Assembly: GCA_947500435.1 (NCBI GenBank)
Contig: CANMRV010000008.1
Coordinates: 124,001 to 188,000, forward strand
Length of the DNA stretch: 64,000 nucleotides
Direction: 5' to 3'
Source of the DNA: an uncultured Flavobacteriaceae bacterium
GTDB taxonomy: Bacteria > Bacteroidota > Bacteroidia > Flavobacteriales > Flavobacteriaceae
Positions 44,060 to 53,274 of the stretch are shown here, one piece after another. Position numbers and translations under genes: made by a program. The notes beneath the pieces were generated by a model. The model saw nothing but the letters and a program-made list of their open reading frames with translations. It searched no databases and was not told where the DNA came from. How positions within the stretch are numbered: position 1 is the first letter of the stretch; every line of letters begins with the position of its first letter.

Positions 44060-44250
44060 AGTAAGTTAATCTGGAAAAATCAACATTCAAAAAAGGATTC
44101 GCTTAGATTCATAGCAAACGACGATTTTGTCCTTATTTGAAAACATTAATAAAATTGAAGGTGCAAATATTTATGTATAAATTAAAAATCAGATAGCATT
44201 AAGCAAATTAACGTACCACTATTTTAGCAAGACAGGAAATAAGTAGTGTT

Positions 44251-44952
44251 TTAGGTAGCTTTCCTTAAAACTATTAGAAATTCGGTTTTCTTTTCCGTGA
44301 TTTTACCTAAACTCAGCAACCAAAATATGCCTCCTACAATTTTCATTAAAGCGTGCGCGACTAGATTTTCTTTGATTTTTTTGAACATTTGGGTAAAAGT
44401 CGAATAATTGAAATGTACAATTTCTAAATTATTTTTTAAAGCAAACTCTTTGATATTTCCAGGGGTTACCGCTAATTTCAAATAGGTTTTAAACGGACCT
44501 ACGTCATCCTTGCCCGCAGATTTCTTTTTTAGAATATATCTGTAAAACCATATGTGCACTATTGTAGGTGTGAATTTGGTGACAATCCCTTTGATAGACC
44601 ATAAATTGGGTAAAGCAAGTATAATGAGACCATTAGGCTTTAAAGCCTTTATGAAGTTGGCCATAGCTTTTTGGGGATCTTTAACATGTTCCAAAACATA
44701 CCAAGATATTACCATATCAAATGATTCGCTGACTAGTGGATAAGTTTGAATATCGGCGCATATTTTTTCTGATAATCTTTCATTTCTATCCAGTTGTTTT
44801 TGTGAAATATCTATTCCCGTAATATGCCAATTTGACTTTACGTTTATATGTGAAACCGAACCACAACCAGCTTCTAATATTTTTAAATCTTTCCCGTCCT
44901 TGAAATTATTTTTTATAACGGAATTTAAAGTTTGAACATGTTGTTGTTCCAT
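44251..44952 (-). CDS. Class I SAM-dependent methyltransferase
   Basis: Protein of 233 residues with the SAM-binding motif LEAGCGSVSH (about 26-35), the acidic residue in ITGIDISQKQL, and the post-motif SFDMVISWYVLEHVKDP, as in Methyltransf_11 proteins. The C-terminus has hydrophobic segments (ALMKIVGGIFWLLSLG) that could touch the membrane. It is the last minus-strand gene of the polysaccharide locus, 308 bases past the WecG-type gene, so it may methylate a sugar or lipid in that pathway, or be an independent unit. The acceptor is unknown. The 191-base gap to the left holds no feature I can support. Confidence 0.83.
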   Translation of the reverse strand: MEQQHVQTLNSVIKNNFKDGKDLKILEAGCGSVSHINVKSNWHITGIDISQKQLDRNERLSEKICADIQTYPLVSESFDMVISWYVLEHVKDPQKAMANFIKALKPNGLIILALPNLWSIKGIVTKFTPTIVHIWFYRYILKKKSAGKDDVGPFKTYLKLAVTPGNIKEFALKNNLEIVHFNYSTFTQMFKKIKENLVAHALMKIVGGIFWLLSLGKITEKKTEFLIVLRKAT

Positions 44953-45260
44953 GGTTGGTTATTTTTTTGGCAAACAGAATAAAACCATCACGGGGACTCG
45001 AGGGGTATAGATTCATCATAGATTTTGCCCAATGATTTTTCTAAAGTTAACTTTTTTTGATTGAAAAATTTTTCGAATCGTTTTACGTCCTCGTTGGCAC
45101 TAAATATATAAAATATTATACTTCTTATTTTGATTAAAAGGCTCTTGCCTTGGCCTTTGATATACTATTTGTAAAAATTAGGTAAGCTACGGAATCAGGA
45201 TAGACTACAGCAACAATAAAACAATCTAAAGTGTGAATTGAACCTATAATTAGGAGTTCT
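44953..45260. other. 308-base gap within polysaccharide locus
   Basis: AT-rich, with no supported gene. On the minus strand the hairpin at 45137-45158 lies about 100 bases after the WecG-type gene. No clear promoter match was found for the methyltransferase. Confidence 0.6.
45137..45158 (-). terminator. Weak hairpin after WecG-type gene
   Basis: AAAGGC / GCCTTT inverted repeat with a ten-base loop; on the minus strand it is followed by TTTTAATC. Stem of six pairs and a short T-run make this a weak terminator candidate. Confidence 0.3.
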
Positions 45261-46010
45261 CTAAATTCGTTTATCACCGATTAACATTTTCCATTTTTCC
45301 TTAATTAAGTACTTTCCAAATATAAATCCATAGTAAATATATCTTTTCCACATACGTTTGGGTTCTTTTAACAAACGACCCAACCATTCAAGACCGAAAT
45401 CAATCCAAATTTTACTTGGCCTTTCAACAGTACCCGCATAAAAATCAAATACGGCGCCTATGGAGCAGATTACTTTTGCATGAAGTTTTTCCTTATGTCG
45501 ATAGCTCCATTTTTCCTGCTTAGGAGCGGTCATACCTACAAATAAAACATCTGGTTCGAATTGATTCACCTTTTGAATCATTTGACTCGTCTCCTCTGAA
45601 CTAAAAACGGGTTTAAAAGGGGGTGAATACGTCCCAAATCTAATATTAGGATATTGACTATTAATTCGCACTTCTATTTTTTTAAGGGTAGCCTCGGAAG
45701 CACCAAGATAAAAGCAAGAGCCAGACTCTCGATTTAATTTTTCAAGAAAAAAATGATGAATATCCGCTCCAGCAATTTTTTTAATTTTCTTTCCATACAA
45801 AAGCCGCGCCGCCCAAACTATGGCAATTCCATCTGGGAGTAAAACATCTGATTGTCTTAATGCTTTCTTGAAATCTTGATCTTTTTTTGCTATGCAATAC
45901 GAGTATTGATTAATCGTACTAATCAAAGTTTTTTGAGAAGACGGCATATTTTCAAGGGCATCAGCAAATACCGAATATTCGAGGCATTCTATCGTATGAT
46001 TACCCTCCAT
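45261..46010 (-). CDS. WecG/TagA/CpsF family glycosyltransferase (GT26)
   Basis: Protein of 249 residues of the family that adds a sugar such as N-acetylmannosamine(uronate) to an undecaprenyl-linked acceptor on the inner side of the membrane. Diagnostic text: LLPDGIAIVWAARLLYG, GADIHHFFLEKL, SCFYLGASE, and VLFVGMTAPKQEKWSYRHKE near 160-180. The C-terminal basic, aromatic segment (LGRLLKEPKRMWKRYIYYG) is the membrane-association part. It lies 38 bases after the acyltransferase gene in the polysaccharide operon. Confidence 0.92.
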   Translation of the reverse strand: MEGNHTIECLEYSVFADALENMPSSQKTLISTINQYSYCIAKKDQDFKKALRQSDVLLPDGIAIVWAARLLYGKKIKKIAGADIHHFFLEKLNRESGSCFYLGASEATLKKIEVRINSQYPNIRFGTYSPPFKPVFSSEETSQMIQKVNQFEPDVLFVGMTAPKQEKWSYRHKEKLHAKVICSIGAVFDFYAGTVERPSKIWIDFGLEWLGRLLKEPKRMWKRYIYYGFIFGKYLIKEKWKMLIGDKRI

Positions 46011-46048
46011 TTATTTCCAGATATTTTAGATTAGCCATTGATTTTCTA

Positions 46049-46615
46049 TTAGGTGCTAGAAAGATTCTTTAACTCTTTCAATGTGGTTATTTCCAATTCA
46101 AGATGTCTCTTCAATTCTTCCTCAGAATTAAAACGGAAAGCAATTTCTTTTGCTGGATTACCACCATATATATAATAAGGCTTGGTGTTCTTTGTTACAA
46201 CGGACCCAGCTGCAATAATACTGCCTTTACCTAACGTAAGACCACTCATAATAATAGCGCCATACCCCACCCAAACGTCATCTTCAATGATGGTAGTTTG
46301 ATTCAAGCCCTTCCAATTATAGTTTTTATCACGAATTCTTGGAGCAAGTCGCGTAGGAATTCCAATTTTTTGATAATGGTGATCATACTTACCTACTATG
46401 GCGACTTTGTTAGCAAAGATGACGTTGTTACCAATAATACAATCTGTTTCAATTTGAGAATCTCTTCCAATATAGAAGTTGTCACCTATTGAAATTTTGT
46501 TTTTTGCCCAAAGGTATACCCTTAGTCCGGCATAGAAGTTTTTTCCTATTTCAAACCTTCTAAATTTTATATGCTGTAGATAGAAAAACCGAATTTTTTT
46601 AATATATGTTATCAT
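46049..46615 (-). CDS. Hexapeptide acyltransferase, WcaF/Maa type
   Basis: Left-handed beta-helix O-acetyltransferase of 188 residues, cytoplasmic. Hexapeptide rungs cover about 30-150, with IGDNFYIGRDSQIETDCIIG, the catalytic-type histidine in GKYDHHYQKIG, and the C-terminal rungs VWVGYGAIIMSGLTLGKGSIIAAGSVVTKNTKP in two parts followed by YGGNPAKEI. It likely acetylates a sugar of the polymer made by this locus. The start codon overlaps the stop of the upstream glycosyltransferase by four bases (ATGA), so translation is coupled. Confidence 0.87.
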   Translation of the reverse strand: MITYIKKIRFFYLQHIKFRRFEIGKNFYAGLRVYLWAKNKISIGDNFYIGRDSQIETDCIIGNNVIFANKVAIVGKYDHHYQKIGIPTRLAPRIRDKNYNWKGLNQTTIIEDDVWVGYGAIIMSGLTLGKGSIIAAGSVVTKNTKPYYIYGGNPAKEIAFRFNSEEELKRHLELEITTLKELKNLSST

Positions 46616-47526
46616 TTATGGGTAAAGTATTTTAGAAAAAGTGTTTCTAATTTTGAAAAAACCCGGGCTTTGATTCCCACTTTTTTTAGAAAAAGGTTTT
46701 GGTATTTATCTTTCACTTCAAGCCTTTTAGGAAATTGAACACCTGGACTATTTTTTATATCTAAACTGGGTAAGTACCTTTTATTAGAACCTGTAGTGTG
46801 AGTAGCATCTGCGTCAAAACCATCATTGTAAACTTTGGAATACAAGGGAAAAAGAGTGATTCCATTTACTTTAAATTGATGGTAAAACCAACGAATATCC
46901 CATGAATCTAGGGAACCTTCCATTTGACGTTTCAACATTCCATAAACATCCGAACCACCTCTTTTCATTTCCTTTCGAAGTGTTTTACTTTTTTTAAAAG
47001 TGTTGTAATCGCTTACCTCCCAGTCTATGTCAATCCAACGGTCTTTCCAGGTTGCCCAACCCCAAGACCAACTTCTATAAAGAAAATAGGTTTCTTCTTG
47101 AGATTTTGATTCGATTCCAAAGTCAAATGAAAACCCTGAAATAGAAAAAACCTTGCGTTTGCTTTGATATTCATTTAGGGATGAATTCATATAAGTCAAA
47201 AAATTTGGTGTTGTTATTAAATCATCTTCTAATACAATTACTGTATCAGAAAAAGTCATTACCTCTGACACACCAGATATAATTGAATTAGCCAATCCTT
47301 TGTTTGTAGGAGACTCCGAAATAGAAACACTTTTAAACCCGGTGATAGACCTTAAAAAGGCTCGTATTTCTTTCACTTTTTGCGCGTCTGTTCCCCTTTT
47401 TGGACCATCAGAAAATATATAGAGGTCTGAGTCTTTTGCAAGCATATTCATCTTAAGCGCCGCTATTGTTTTTTTAAGGGTATCAAACCTAATATAGGTA
47501 AATAGTAAGATTGGGCAAACTCTCAT
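46612..47526 (-). CDS. GT-A type glycosyltransferase, duplicate A
   Basis: Glycosyltransferase of 304 residues with GT-A features: N-terminal CPILLFTYIRFDTLKKTI, DLYIFSDGPK, the NKGLANSIISG element, and the metal-binding VIVLEDDLI (EDD near 98-100). A WSWGWATWKDRW segment follows. It resembles GT2/GNT-I-like bacterial enzymes; donor and acceptor sugars cannot be read. It is a tandem paralogue of the gene at 47523-48437, overlapping it by four bases, and the two share long identical blocks. Confidence 0.87.
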   Translation of the reverse strand: MRVCPILLFTYIRFDTLKKTIAALKMNMLAKDSDLYIFSDGPKRGTDAQKVKEIRAFLRSITGFKSVSISESPTNKGLANSIISGVSEVMTFSDTVIVLEDDLITTPNFLTYMNSSLNEYQSKRKVFSISGFSFDFGIESKSQEETYFLYRSWSWGWATWKDRWIDIDWEVSDYNTFKKSKTLRKEMKRGGSDVYGMLKRQMEGSLDSWDIRWFYHQFKVNGITLFPLYSKVYNDGFDADATHTTGSNKRYLPSLDIKNSPGVQFPKRLEVKDKYQNLFLKKVGIKARVFSKLETLFLKYFTHK

Positions 47527-48437
47527 GCACGTCTAAAGTATTTTACAAAGAGCGTTTCTAATCTTGAAAAAACCCGGGCTTTGATTCCCATTCTTTTTAG
47601 AAAAAGGTTTTGGTATTTATCTTTCACTTCAACTTTTTTAGGAAATTGAACATTTAGACTGTTTTTCTTGTCCAAATGCGGTAGATATCTTTTATTAGAC
47701 CCGATGGTGTGTGTAGCATCGGCATCGAAACCGTCATTATAAACTTTAGAATACAAAGGAAAAAGAGTGATTCCATTTACTTTAAACTGATGGTAAAACC
47801 AACGAATGGCCCATGAATCTAGAGAACCTTCCATTTGACGCTTCAACATTCCGTAAACATCCGAACCACCTCTTTTAAATTCCTTTCGAAGTGTTTTACT
47901 TTTTTTAAAAGTATTATAATCGCTTACCGCCCAATCTATGTCAACCCAACGGTCTTTCCAAGTGGCCCAACCCCAAGACCAACCTCTGTGGAGGAAATAG
48001 GTTTCTTCTTGAGATTTTGATTCGATTCCAAAGTCAAAAGAAAATCCTGAAATGGAAAAAACCTTTGATACATTTTGATATTCATCTAAGGATGAATTCA
48101 TATAAGTCAAAAAATTTGGTGTTGTTATTAAATCATCTTCTAGTACTATTACGGTATCAGAAAAAGTCATTACCTCTGACACACCAGATATAATTGAATT
48201 AGCCAATCCTTTGTTTGTAGGAGACTCCGAAATGGAAACACTTTTAAACCCAGTGATAGACCTTAAAAAGGTTCGTATTTCTTTCACTTTTTGCGCGTCG
48301 GTTTCACTTTTCGGACCGTCTGAAAAAATATAGAGGTCTGAATCTGTTGCAAGAACATTCTTTTTGAGCGCGCTTATTGTTCTGGTTAGGGTATCAAGCC
48401 TAAGATATGTAAACAGTAATATGGGGGAAACTTTCAT
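47523..48437 (-). CDS. GT-A type glycosyltransferase, duplicate B
   Basis: Paralogue of the next gene, 304 residues from the ATG at 48437 (MKVSPILLF), chosen because it aligns with the paralogue's MRVCPILLF; the frame is open five codons further only to a TTG. The core from about residue 60 to 110 (SVSISESPTNKGLANSI to EDDLITTPNF) is identical to duplicate A. Differences cluster at the N-terminus, around residue 120, and in the last 60 residues. The upstream gene ends 30 bases before this start. Confidence 0.87.
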   Translation of the reverse strand: MKVSPILLFTYLRLDTLTRTISALKKNVLATDSDLYIFSDGPKSETDAQKVKEIRTFLRSITGFKSVSISESPTNKGLANSIISGVSEVMTFSDTVIVLEDDLITTPNFLTYMNSSLDEYQNVSKVFSISGFSFDFGIESKSQEETYFLHRGWSWGWATWKDRWVDIDWAVSDYNTFKKSKTLRKEFKRGGSDVYGMLKRQMEGSLDSWAIRWFYHQFKVNGITLFPLYSKVYNDGFDADATHTIGSNKRYLPHLDKKNSLNVQFPKKVEVKDKYQNLFLKRMGIKARVFSRLETLFVKYFRRA

Positions 48438-48467
48438 TCCTTCAGCGTTCAAGTTTTGAAAATTAAG

Positions 48468-49613
48468 TTAAGGTTTTTTAATGGTTTTAGCACAATATGA
48501 ATGGGTCACTTTGGTTAAAATATTGGCCATCCTATTTTCGAATTTTTCAAGTGTAAATTCTTGTTCGAATCGATTTCTTGCCGCAATGCCCATCTTTTTT
48601 CTTAAGCCTGGAGAATCAATTAAAACTTTAATCTTGGTTGCGAGTTCTTTAGCATTTTGCTGGGGAACAAGAAAGCCCGTTTCTCCGTCTATAATAATTT
48701 CTCGAATCCCCCCTTCTGGAGTGGAAATTATGGGTAGACCATGTTGCATGGCCTCCAAAGCGACTAAAGGAAATGCCTCGTAATGATAGAAAGTTGGAAA
48801 AACGAAAATATCCGACGTTTCAAGAAATTCAAGCTTTTCTTGATTATATTTCGGCCCATGAGAAAAGACAACTGACTTTAGGTTCAAATCACTTACTTTT
48901 TGTTTAAAATCATTTTCGGTAATATCTGCCCATCCGCCTACAAAATGACATTCGAAAATCACATTGTTTTTCTTAAGAATGGAACAGGCTTCTAATAAGA
49001 TTAAAACTCCCTTCTGCTCAATCATATTTGAAAGAAAGACAAGTTTGCAAGGGCTTTTCGTATTTGATTTTTGTTTTAATAAATCTATAGTATATCTTTT
49101 TGCTATATCTGCACCGGCATTCGGGCAATAAAAAACATTTTCTTTGTCCACATATTTTTCAATATCCGGATACAGAAATGGTGACAGTAAAATACTTCTG
49201 GTATTCCTGAAAGTAAAGCGATATAATATAGTGTTTAGCCAGCCATTAGATTTTGAAACTCCCTTGTTCTGAAAATGGTATATAATTTTTTTACGGAAGA
49301 GTTTTAACAGTACTACAATACCAAAATCTTTATAAAAACCGGCCCCGTTAGCCGTAATACTGATATAGCATAAATCATGCTTAGTTTGGATTAATGTTAA
49401 AAAAACCTTTTCATACAAAGCTAGAATTGTCCAAAATTTACTAAAAAACCCTCTCCCTGTTTCTGTAAGTTTTTTTGAAGTTTGAAGGTTAATGAAATCG
49501 CAGTGAAAACTTGAATTAATTAGCTTGCTTTGGCGTATATATTGTCCCATCATTGCCGCCCCATGAACAGGTGGGGGCAAAGTAACAATAAACAGAATTT
49601 TAGGTTTATCCAT
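48468..49613 (-). CDS. GT4 family glycosyltransferase
   Basis: GT-B fold glycosyltransferase of 381 residues. The N-terminal half has VTLPPPVHGAAMMGQYIRQS; the C-terminal Glycos_transf_1 half has KLVFLSNMIEQKGVLILLEA, VFPTFYHYEAFPLVALEAMQHGLPIISTPEGGI (in two parts) and DGETGFLVP, with the EX7E-like nucleotide-sugar region intact. Acts on a lipid-linked intermediate at the inner membrane. Start at 49613 gives the canonical beginning MDKPKILFIV. A promoter candidate lies about 150 bases upstream, so this may head a sub-operon with the duplicated enzymes. Confidence 0.9.
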   Translation of the reverse strand: MDKPKILFIVTLPPPVHGAAMMGQYIRQSKLINSSFHCDFINLQTSKKLTETGRGFFSKFWTILALYEKVFLTLIQTKHDLCYISITANGAGFYKDFGIVVLLKLFRKKIIYHFQNKGVSKSNGWLNTILYRFTFRNTRSILLSPFLYPDIEKYVDKENVFYCPNAGADIAKRYTIDLLKQKSNTKSPCKLVFLSNMIEQKGVLILLEACSILKKNNVIFECHFVGGWADITENDFKQKVSDLNLKSVVFSHGPKYNQEKLEFLETSDIFVFPTFYHYEAFPLVALEAMQHGLPIISTPEGGIREIIIDGETGFLVPQQNAKELATKIKVLIDSPGLRKKMGIAARNRFEQEFTLEKFENRMANILTKVTHSYCAKTIKKP

Positions 49614-49761
49614 TCTATTTTCCTGAAATGTAGCTCTTTAAATTAGTTTCGTGAAAAAACGCCAATATGTATTTACACGTATTTTGGTTAATGTGTTCGG
49701 CTCTTTCTAACTCTCTACCTCTTTAGAGATAATTAGTAAAAGGTATTCTTTTTCATGCAGT

Positions 49762-49796
49762 CAAATATAATTTAAAAGTGAAGGTTTACGTACAAA
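49762..49796 (-). promoter_or_regulatory. Candidate internal promoter of polysaccharide locus
   Basis: On the minus strand TTTG (49796-49793), 23-base spacer, then TATATTTG (49769-49762), a match to TAnnTTTG. It lies in the 240-base gap before the GT4 gene starting at 49613. The spacer is at the long end of the accepted range. Confidence 0.35.
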
Positions 49797-49853
49797 AATC
49801 GAAAATTGGCAAGTAAAACTGTTTTACATAACGATTTCAAGGGATACCATATA

Positions 49854-50780
49854 CTATTTGCTCGTAGCATACTCATGAAATCTAATATTAAAAAATGCTG
49901 AGAAACTGCCCAAAGAAGGTGCCAGAAGTTTTAAAAGGCCATAGTATCTATTTTTTATAGGTAAAAGAATCAGTGGTAAGAAGAAAAAACCAAGCAATAA
50001 ACTTACCATGCTCACAGCTATTTTTTTCAATATTAAAAAATATCTTTTTTCTAAAATTAAAATGTATGTATAGGTATTCCCTCCCCGATAATACCGCTTA
50101 AAGAGCCAGTTTAAACGGGCTCTTTCTTCGGGAATATTTTCATAGGCTATCGCCTTTTCTGCCCAAAAGATTCTGGCCTCTTTTTTTAAAGCTTGTACTC
50201 CAAAGTAAGTATCTTCCCCTCCGGTGGTGTTAAATCGCACATCATATTTAAGGTCATTATCCTTTAAAAATTTAGATCTCAAAATAAGATTTCCCCCTCC
50301 AAAAAAGCTTGATAATTGTTCGTTGTTTTCGTGTTTTATGCGGTAAAACCACTTCGAAATCTGAATTGGAGTTTCATTTTCAAACTTTGGGAATACAGGC
50401 CCTACAACGATATCAGCTTTATTATTTGCCATAGTTTCAATAAGTTCGGTTAACCATTCTTTAACCACGTATTCGTCATCATCTACACAAATCAGATAAT
50501 CCGGGTTAAATGTATGTGACTGTTTTAAAAGTTCATTACGCACATGCGACAGACCTTTTACTGCATTGTTAAAATAATGAAGCTTGAATGGACTCGGAAC
50601 TTGCTCACCAAAAGTTTTGACGACTCCCATTGCGGTCTTTGCTATGTCATTATCAACAATAATAATATCAACCTTGTTGATGCTATTTTTATCTAGACTG
50701 CATTCAAAGATGCTTCTAATTAATTTTTCTAGTAAAACTATTCTTTTGTAAGTTGGAATGCCAATAACCAAATGGTTCAT
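49854..50780 (-). CDS. GT2 family glycosyltransferase with C-terminal helix, A
   Basis: GT-A fold enzyme of 308 residues: LVIGIPTYKRIVLLEKLI at the start, IIVDND near 50, HVRNELL, the metal site CVDDDEYV (about 100-107), TTGGEDTYFG (the acceptor/base region), and a C-terminal hydrophobic helix pair (about 250-285) that anchors it to the inner membrane. Paralogue of the gene at 50915. Substrates unknown. The gene stands between gaps of 240 and 134 bases; no clear promoter seen directly upstream. Confidence 0.88.
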   Translation of the reverse strand: MNHLVIGIPTYKRIVLLEKLIRSIFECSLDKNSINKVDIIIVDNDIAKTAMGVVKTFGEQVPSPFKLHYFNNAVKGLSHVRNELLKQSHTFNPDYLICVDDDEYVVKEWLTELIETMANNKADIVVGPVFPKFENETPIQISKWFYRIKHENNEQLSSFFGGGNLILRSKFLKDNDLKYDVRFNTTGGEDTYFGVQALKKEARIFWAEKAIAYENIPEERARLNWLFKRYYRGGNTYTYILILEKRYFLILKKIAVSMVSLLLGFFFLPLILLPIKNRYYGLLKLLAPSLGSFSAFFNIRFHEYATSK

Positions 50781-50914
50781 TGTATCAGAATGTAAGTTGA
50801 TTTTTATTCACCTGTTTTACTAAAAGTTTGGTACAGAAGTCGTATTCTCAATAAATGGAATGGTCAAATGTTGCTAAAATTACACTTTTTGAATTAACGT
50901 TTACATAACAGTGG

Positions 50915-51832
50915 CTATGGATTTGAATACTCTTTGTATCGTATATTAAATAAACCTGCAAAACCACCAAAGGCATTACAAATTTTAAATAAGCCCCAAT
51001 ATCTATATTTAACTGGAAATAATAGTAATGGCAGGGTGAAGATACCTACTAGTAAATAGACCAAACTAACTATAAATTTTTTCATTAGCTGTAGGTATTT
51101 TTTTTCTAATTTCAATATATAAGTATATGTCGTTGCCCCGCGATAGGCCCTTTTTACCAACCAGTTTAGGCTTGCCCTTTTATCGGGTATAGTTTCGAAG
51201 ACAACAGCCTTCTGGGCCCAAAATATTCTAGCGCCCACTTTTACTGCTTCTACTCCAAAGTACGTGTCTTCACCGCCAGTTTGATTAAATCGCGAATCGA
51301 ATCTAAGCTTATGTAAACGAACAAACTCAGCTCTGATCATTAAATTATTGGTTTTTACAAAATCTACCTGGGCATTGTTAGCAAACTCAAGGGTGTCGAA
51401 TAAGCGAGCGAAATTGTGATGAACTTCTTTTTCAAAAACGGGCTTATTAGGTCCCAAAACGATATCTGCATTATTGCTATTTAAAGTACCCATTAATTCA
51501 GTAAGCCAATCTTTTGCGGGATATTCATCGTCATCAATCAAAGCAATCAAATCTGGGCTAAACTCAAAAGCCCGATCTAAAATTTCATTTCTTACATGAG
51601 CAAGTCCTTTTTTCGGGCAATTAAAATAATGCAATGCAAATTGTTCTGGACTTTTATTTGTTAAACTCAATACGATGTTCTCTGCTGTTTTTTCCGCATC
51701 ATTATCTACAATAATTATATCTATTGACTTAACTAGATTTTGCTTTATTTCACAAGAATAAATGCTAAGAATCAACTTTTTTAGCATTTCTGGTCTTTTA
51801 TAGGTAGGAACGCCTATTACAATTTGATTCAT
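50915..51832 (-). CDS. GT2 family glycosyltransferase with C-terminal helix, B
   Basis: Protein of 305 residues with the same plan as its neighbour: IVIGVPTYKRPEMLKKLI, IIVDNDAEKTAENIV, LIDDDEYPAKDWLTEL, QTGGEDTYFGVEAV, and a C-terminal hydrophobic segment (VYLLVGIFTLPLLLFPVKYRY). The shared motifs and co-linear ends show an older duplication than that of 46612-48437. It lies 50 bases after the fibre-like gene. Confidence 0.88.
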   Translation of the reverse strand: MNQIVIGVPTYKRPEMLKKLILSIYSCEIKQNLVKSIDIIIVDNDAEKTAENIVLSLTNKSPEQFALHYFNCPKKGLAHVRNEILDRAFEFSPDLIALIDDDEYPAKDWLTELMGTLNSNNADIVLGPNKPVFEKEVHHNFARLFDTLEFANNAQVDFVKTNNLMIRAEFVRLHKLRFDSRFNQTGGEDTYFGVEAVKVGARIFWAQKAVVFETIPDKRASLNWLVKRAYRGATTYTYILKLEKKYLQLMKKFIVSLVYLLVGIFTLPLLLFPVKYRYWGLFKICNAFGGFAGLFNIRYKEYSNP

Positions 51833-51882
51833 GGAGTTTTTTCGATTGCTACTATTTACCTAGAATATTGTTTTTGTATACA

Positions 51883-53274
51883 TTAATTCAACTTGGTAAT
51901 TGAAAAATTGGAAGTACCCTCGCTATTCATGTATATTGTATCAGAAAAGGCATCAGTAGACATAATAATTGTAATTACGTCATTAGCCTTTAATTTTAAA
52001 AGCTCATCGATGTGGATGCTTGATAAAACTGATTTGTCAGTTGACCCGTTGTTTGCTGCCACACTAATAGCTCCAATAGGGGACGCATTTATATAAATTC
52101 TAGCGCTAGTAGTTGCAGTTTGTCCTGCAGCGGACGTGTTGGCACCAATTAAAGATAGATTTGATCGTATATCATATTTACCAGATAATTTTACTACTAG
52201 GGAATTACCTTTTACCTCATAAATAGAATTCCCTCCATCTTTAAAGTTTTCTGAAGTAAAGATGGGCGCCACGTTCGTGCCGAATTTTAAACCGAATTTT
52301 AAAGCGTTATTTGCCCACTGTCCTGAAAAATTTTCGAAAAAATTAATAGGTTTTTTTCCTGAACTCGAATTAGTTGCTGATCTATGGAATACTCCATTTG
52401 CGTCTACTGTTACGAAATTATCAGTAGTCTGCGACGGGTTTAATTGCCTTACCCTAAATGTACCTGCAACATCCAAAGTTTCACTAGGTTCACGGGTGTC
52501 AATACCTATTCCACCCAAAACTTTTATGAACAATCTATGCGATTGGTTCAAATCGTCTATATTAAGACCACCTCCTTTAAAATTAATGTTAAAAACTGTC
52601 GTGCCCCGATTCTCATCTTGAAATGCAATCATTCTTTGATCTTGACCACCTCCACGTATAATTAAGGGTGCAGGCCCAAAAGGGTTACCGTTGTTTAATA
52701 GAAGATGGGTTGACCCAATGTTTCCATTGACATTAAGCTTATAGTTTAAATTAGAGTTAGTACCTATTCCCAAACGATTGTTAGTATTGTCCCAAAATAG
52801 CTCTGTATTATTCTCGCTTGCATTTCCATCTGTTCCTGCAAAGAACAAAGATCCTGAATCGCCTGTTAAGAAGCCTCCCTCACTAAAAGAAATAATCGTT
52901 TCAACACCGTTTGCATCTGTGAATGTATAGGTATTATCCTCATTATCTACAAGTGTAGCACCATCACCTCCAGACCCTCCTTCGGCACAAAGATTTTTCC
53001 AATTCGTTTGATCGAAGTAGAAAATACATTGTTGGTCAATATTGTAAACAATGGCACCTTGCAATGGTGTTATTGCCTGCATCTGCACATCTGTAACCCT
53101 TGTTAATACCAATGTTCGCGAAGTGCCTTCGAGTTCTAAAAGGGAAGCCGCATCAATGGTGTTCGGGTTATCACCGATTTTCACCTGGGAGTATGAAGTA
53201 CTAAACCATAAAAGGAAGAATATTAGCACTCTCCAACGTAACTTAAGTTTAATTAAAAAGTTGGCTTTTTTCAT
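51883..53274 (-). CDS. Secreted fibre-like protein inside polysaccharide locus
   Basis: Protein of 463 residues, signal peptide to about 29 (TSYSQ). The N-terminal part (about 30-95) has DAASLLELEGTSRTLVLTRV and GAIVYNIDQQCIFYFDQTNW, typical of flavobacterial secreted proteins with phage-tail-fibre-like or peptidase-S74-adjacent repeats. After a glycine linker come TDGNASENNTELFWDNTNNRLGIGT-type (split) beta repeats and then a beta-rich C-terminal domain (about 325-463, GKYDIRSNLSLIGANTSAAG...FSITKLN) that by eye resembles C1q/TNF-like trimers. No CHU_C domain and no enzyme motif. Probably a trimeric surface fibre; unlike its neighbours it is not a biosynthesis enzyme. Confidence 0.78.
   Translation of the reverse strand: MKKANFLIKLKLRWRVLIFFLLWFSTSYSQVKIGDNPNTIDAASLLELEGTSRTLVLTRVTDVQMQAITPLQGAIVYNIDQQCIFYFDQTNWKNLCAEGGSGGDGATLVDNEDNTYTFTDANGVETIISFSEGGFLTGDSGSLFFAGTDGNASENNTELFWDNTNNRLGIGTNSNLNYKLNVNGNIGSTHLLLNNGNPFGPAPLIIRGGGQDQRMIAFQDENRGTTVFNINFKGGGLNIDDLNQSHRLFIKVLGGIGIDTREPSETLDVAGTFRVRQLNPSQTTDNFVTVDANGVFHRSATNSSSGKKPINFFENFSGQWANNALKFGLKFGTNVAPIFTSENFKDGGNSIYEVKGNSLVVKLSGKYDIRSNLSLIGANTSAAGQTATTSARIYINASPIGAISVAANNGSTDKSVLSSIHIDELLKLKANDVITIIMSTDAFSDTIYMNSEGTSNFSITKLN

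Larger units (their letters stand above)
46612..48437 (-). repeat. Tandem gene duplication, unit about 910 bases
   Basis: Two adjacent glycosyltransferase genes of equal length (304 codons each) that match through long DNA stretches, for example the region from the SISESPTNKG codons to the TPNFLTYMNSSL codons. The similarity at DNA level, including many third positions, indicates recent duplication or ongoing gene conversion. Confidence 0.85.
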
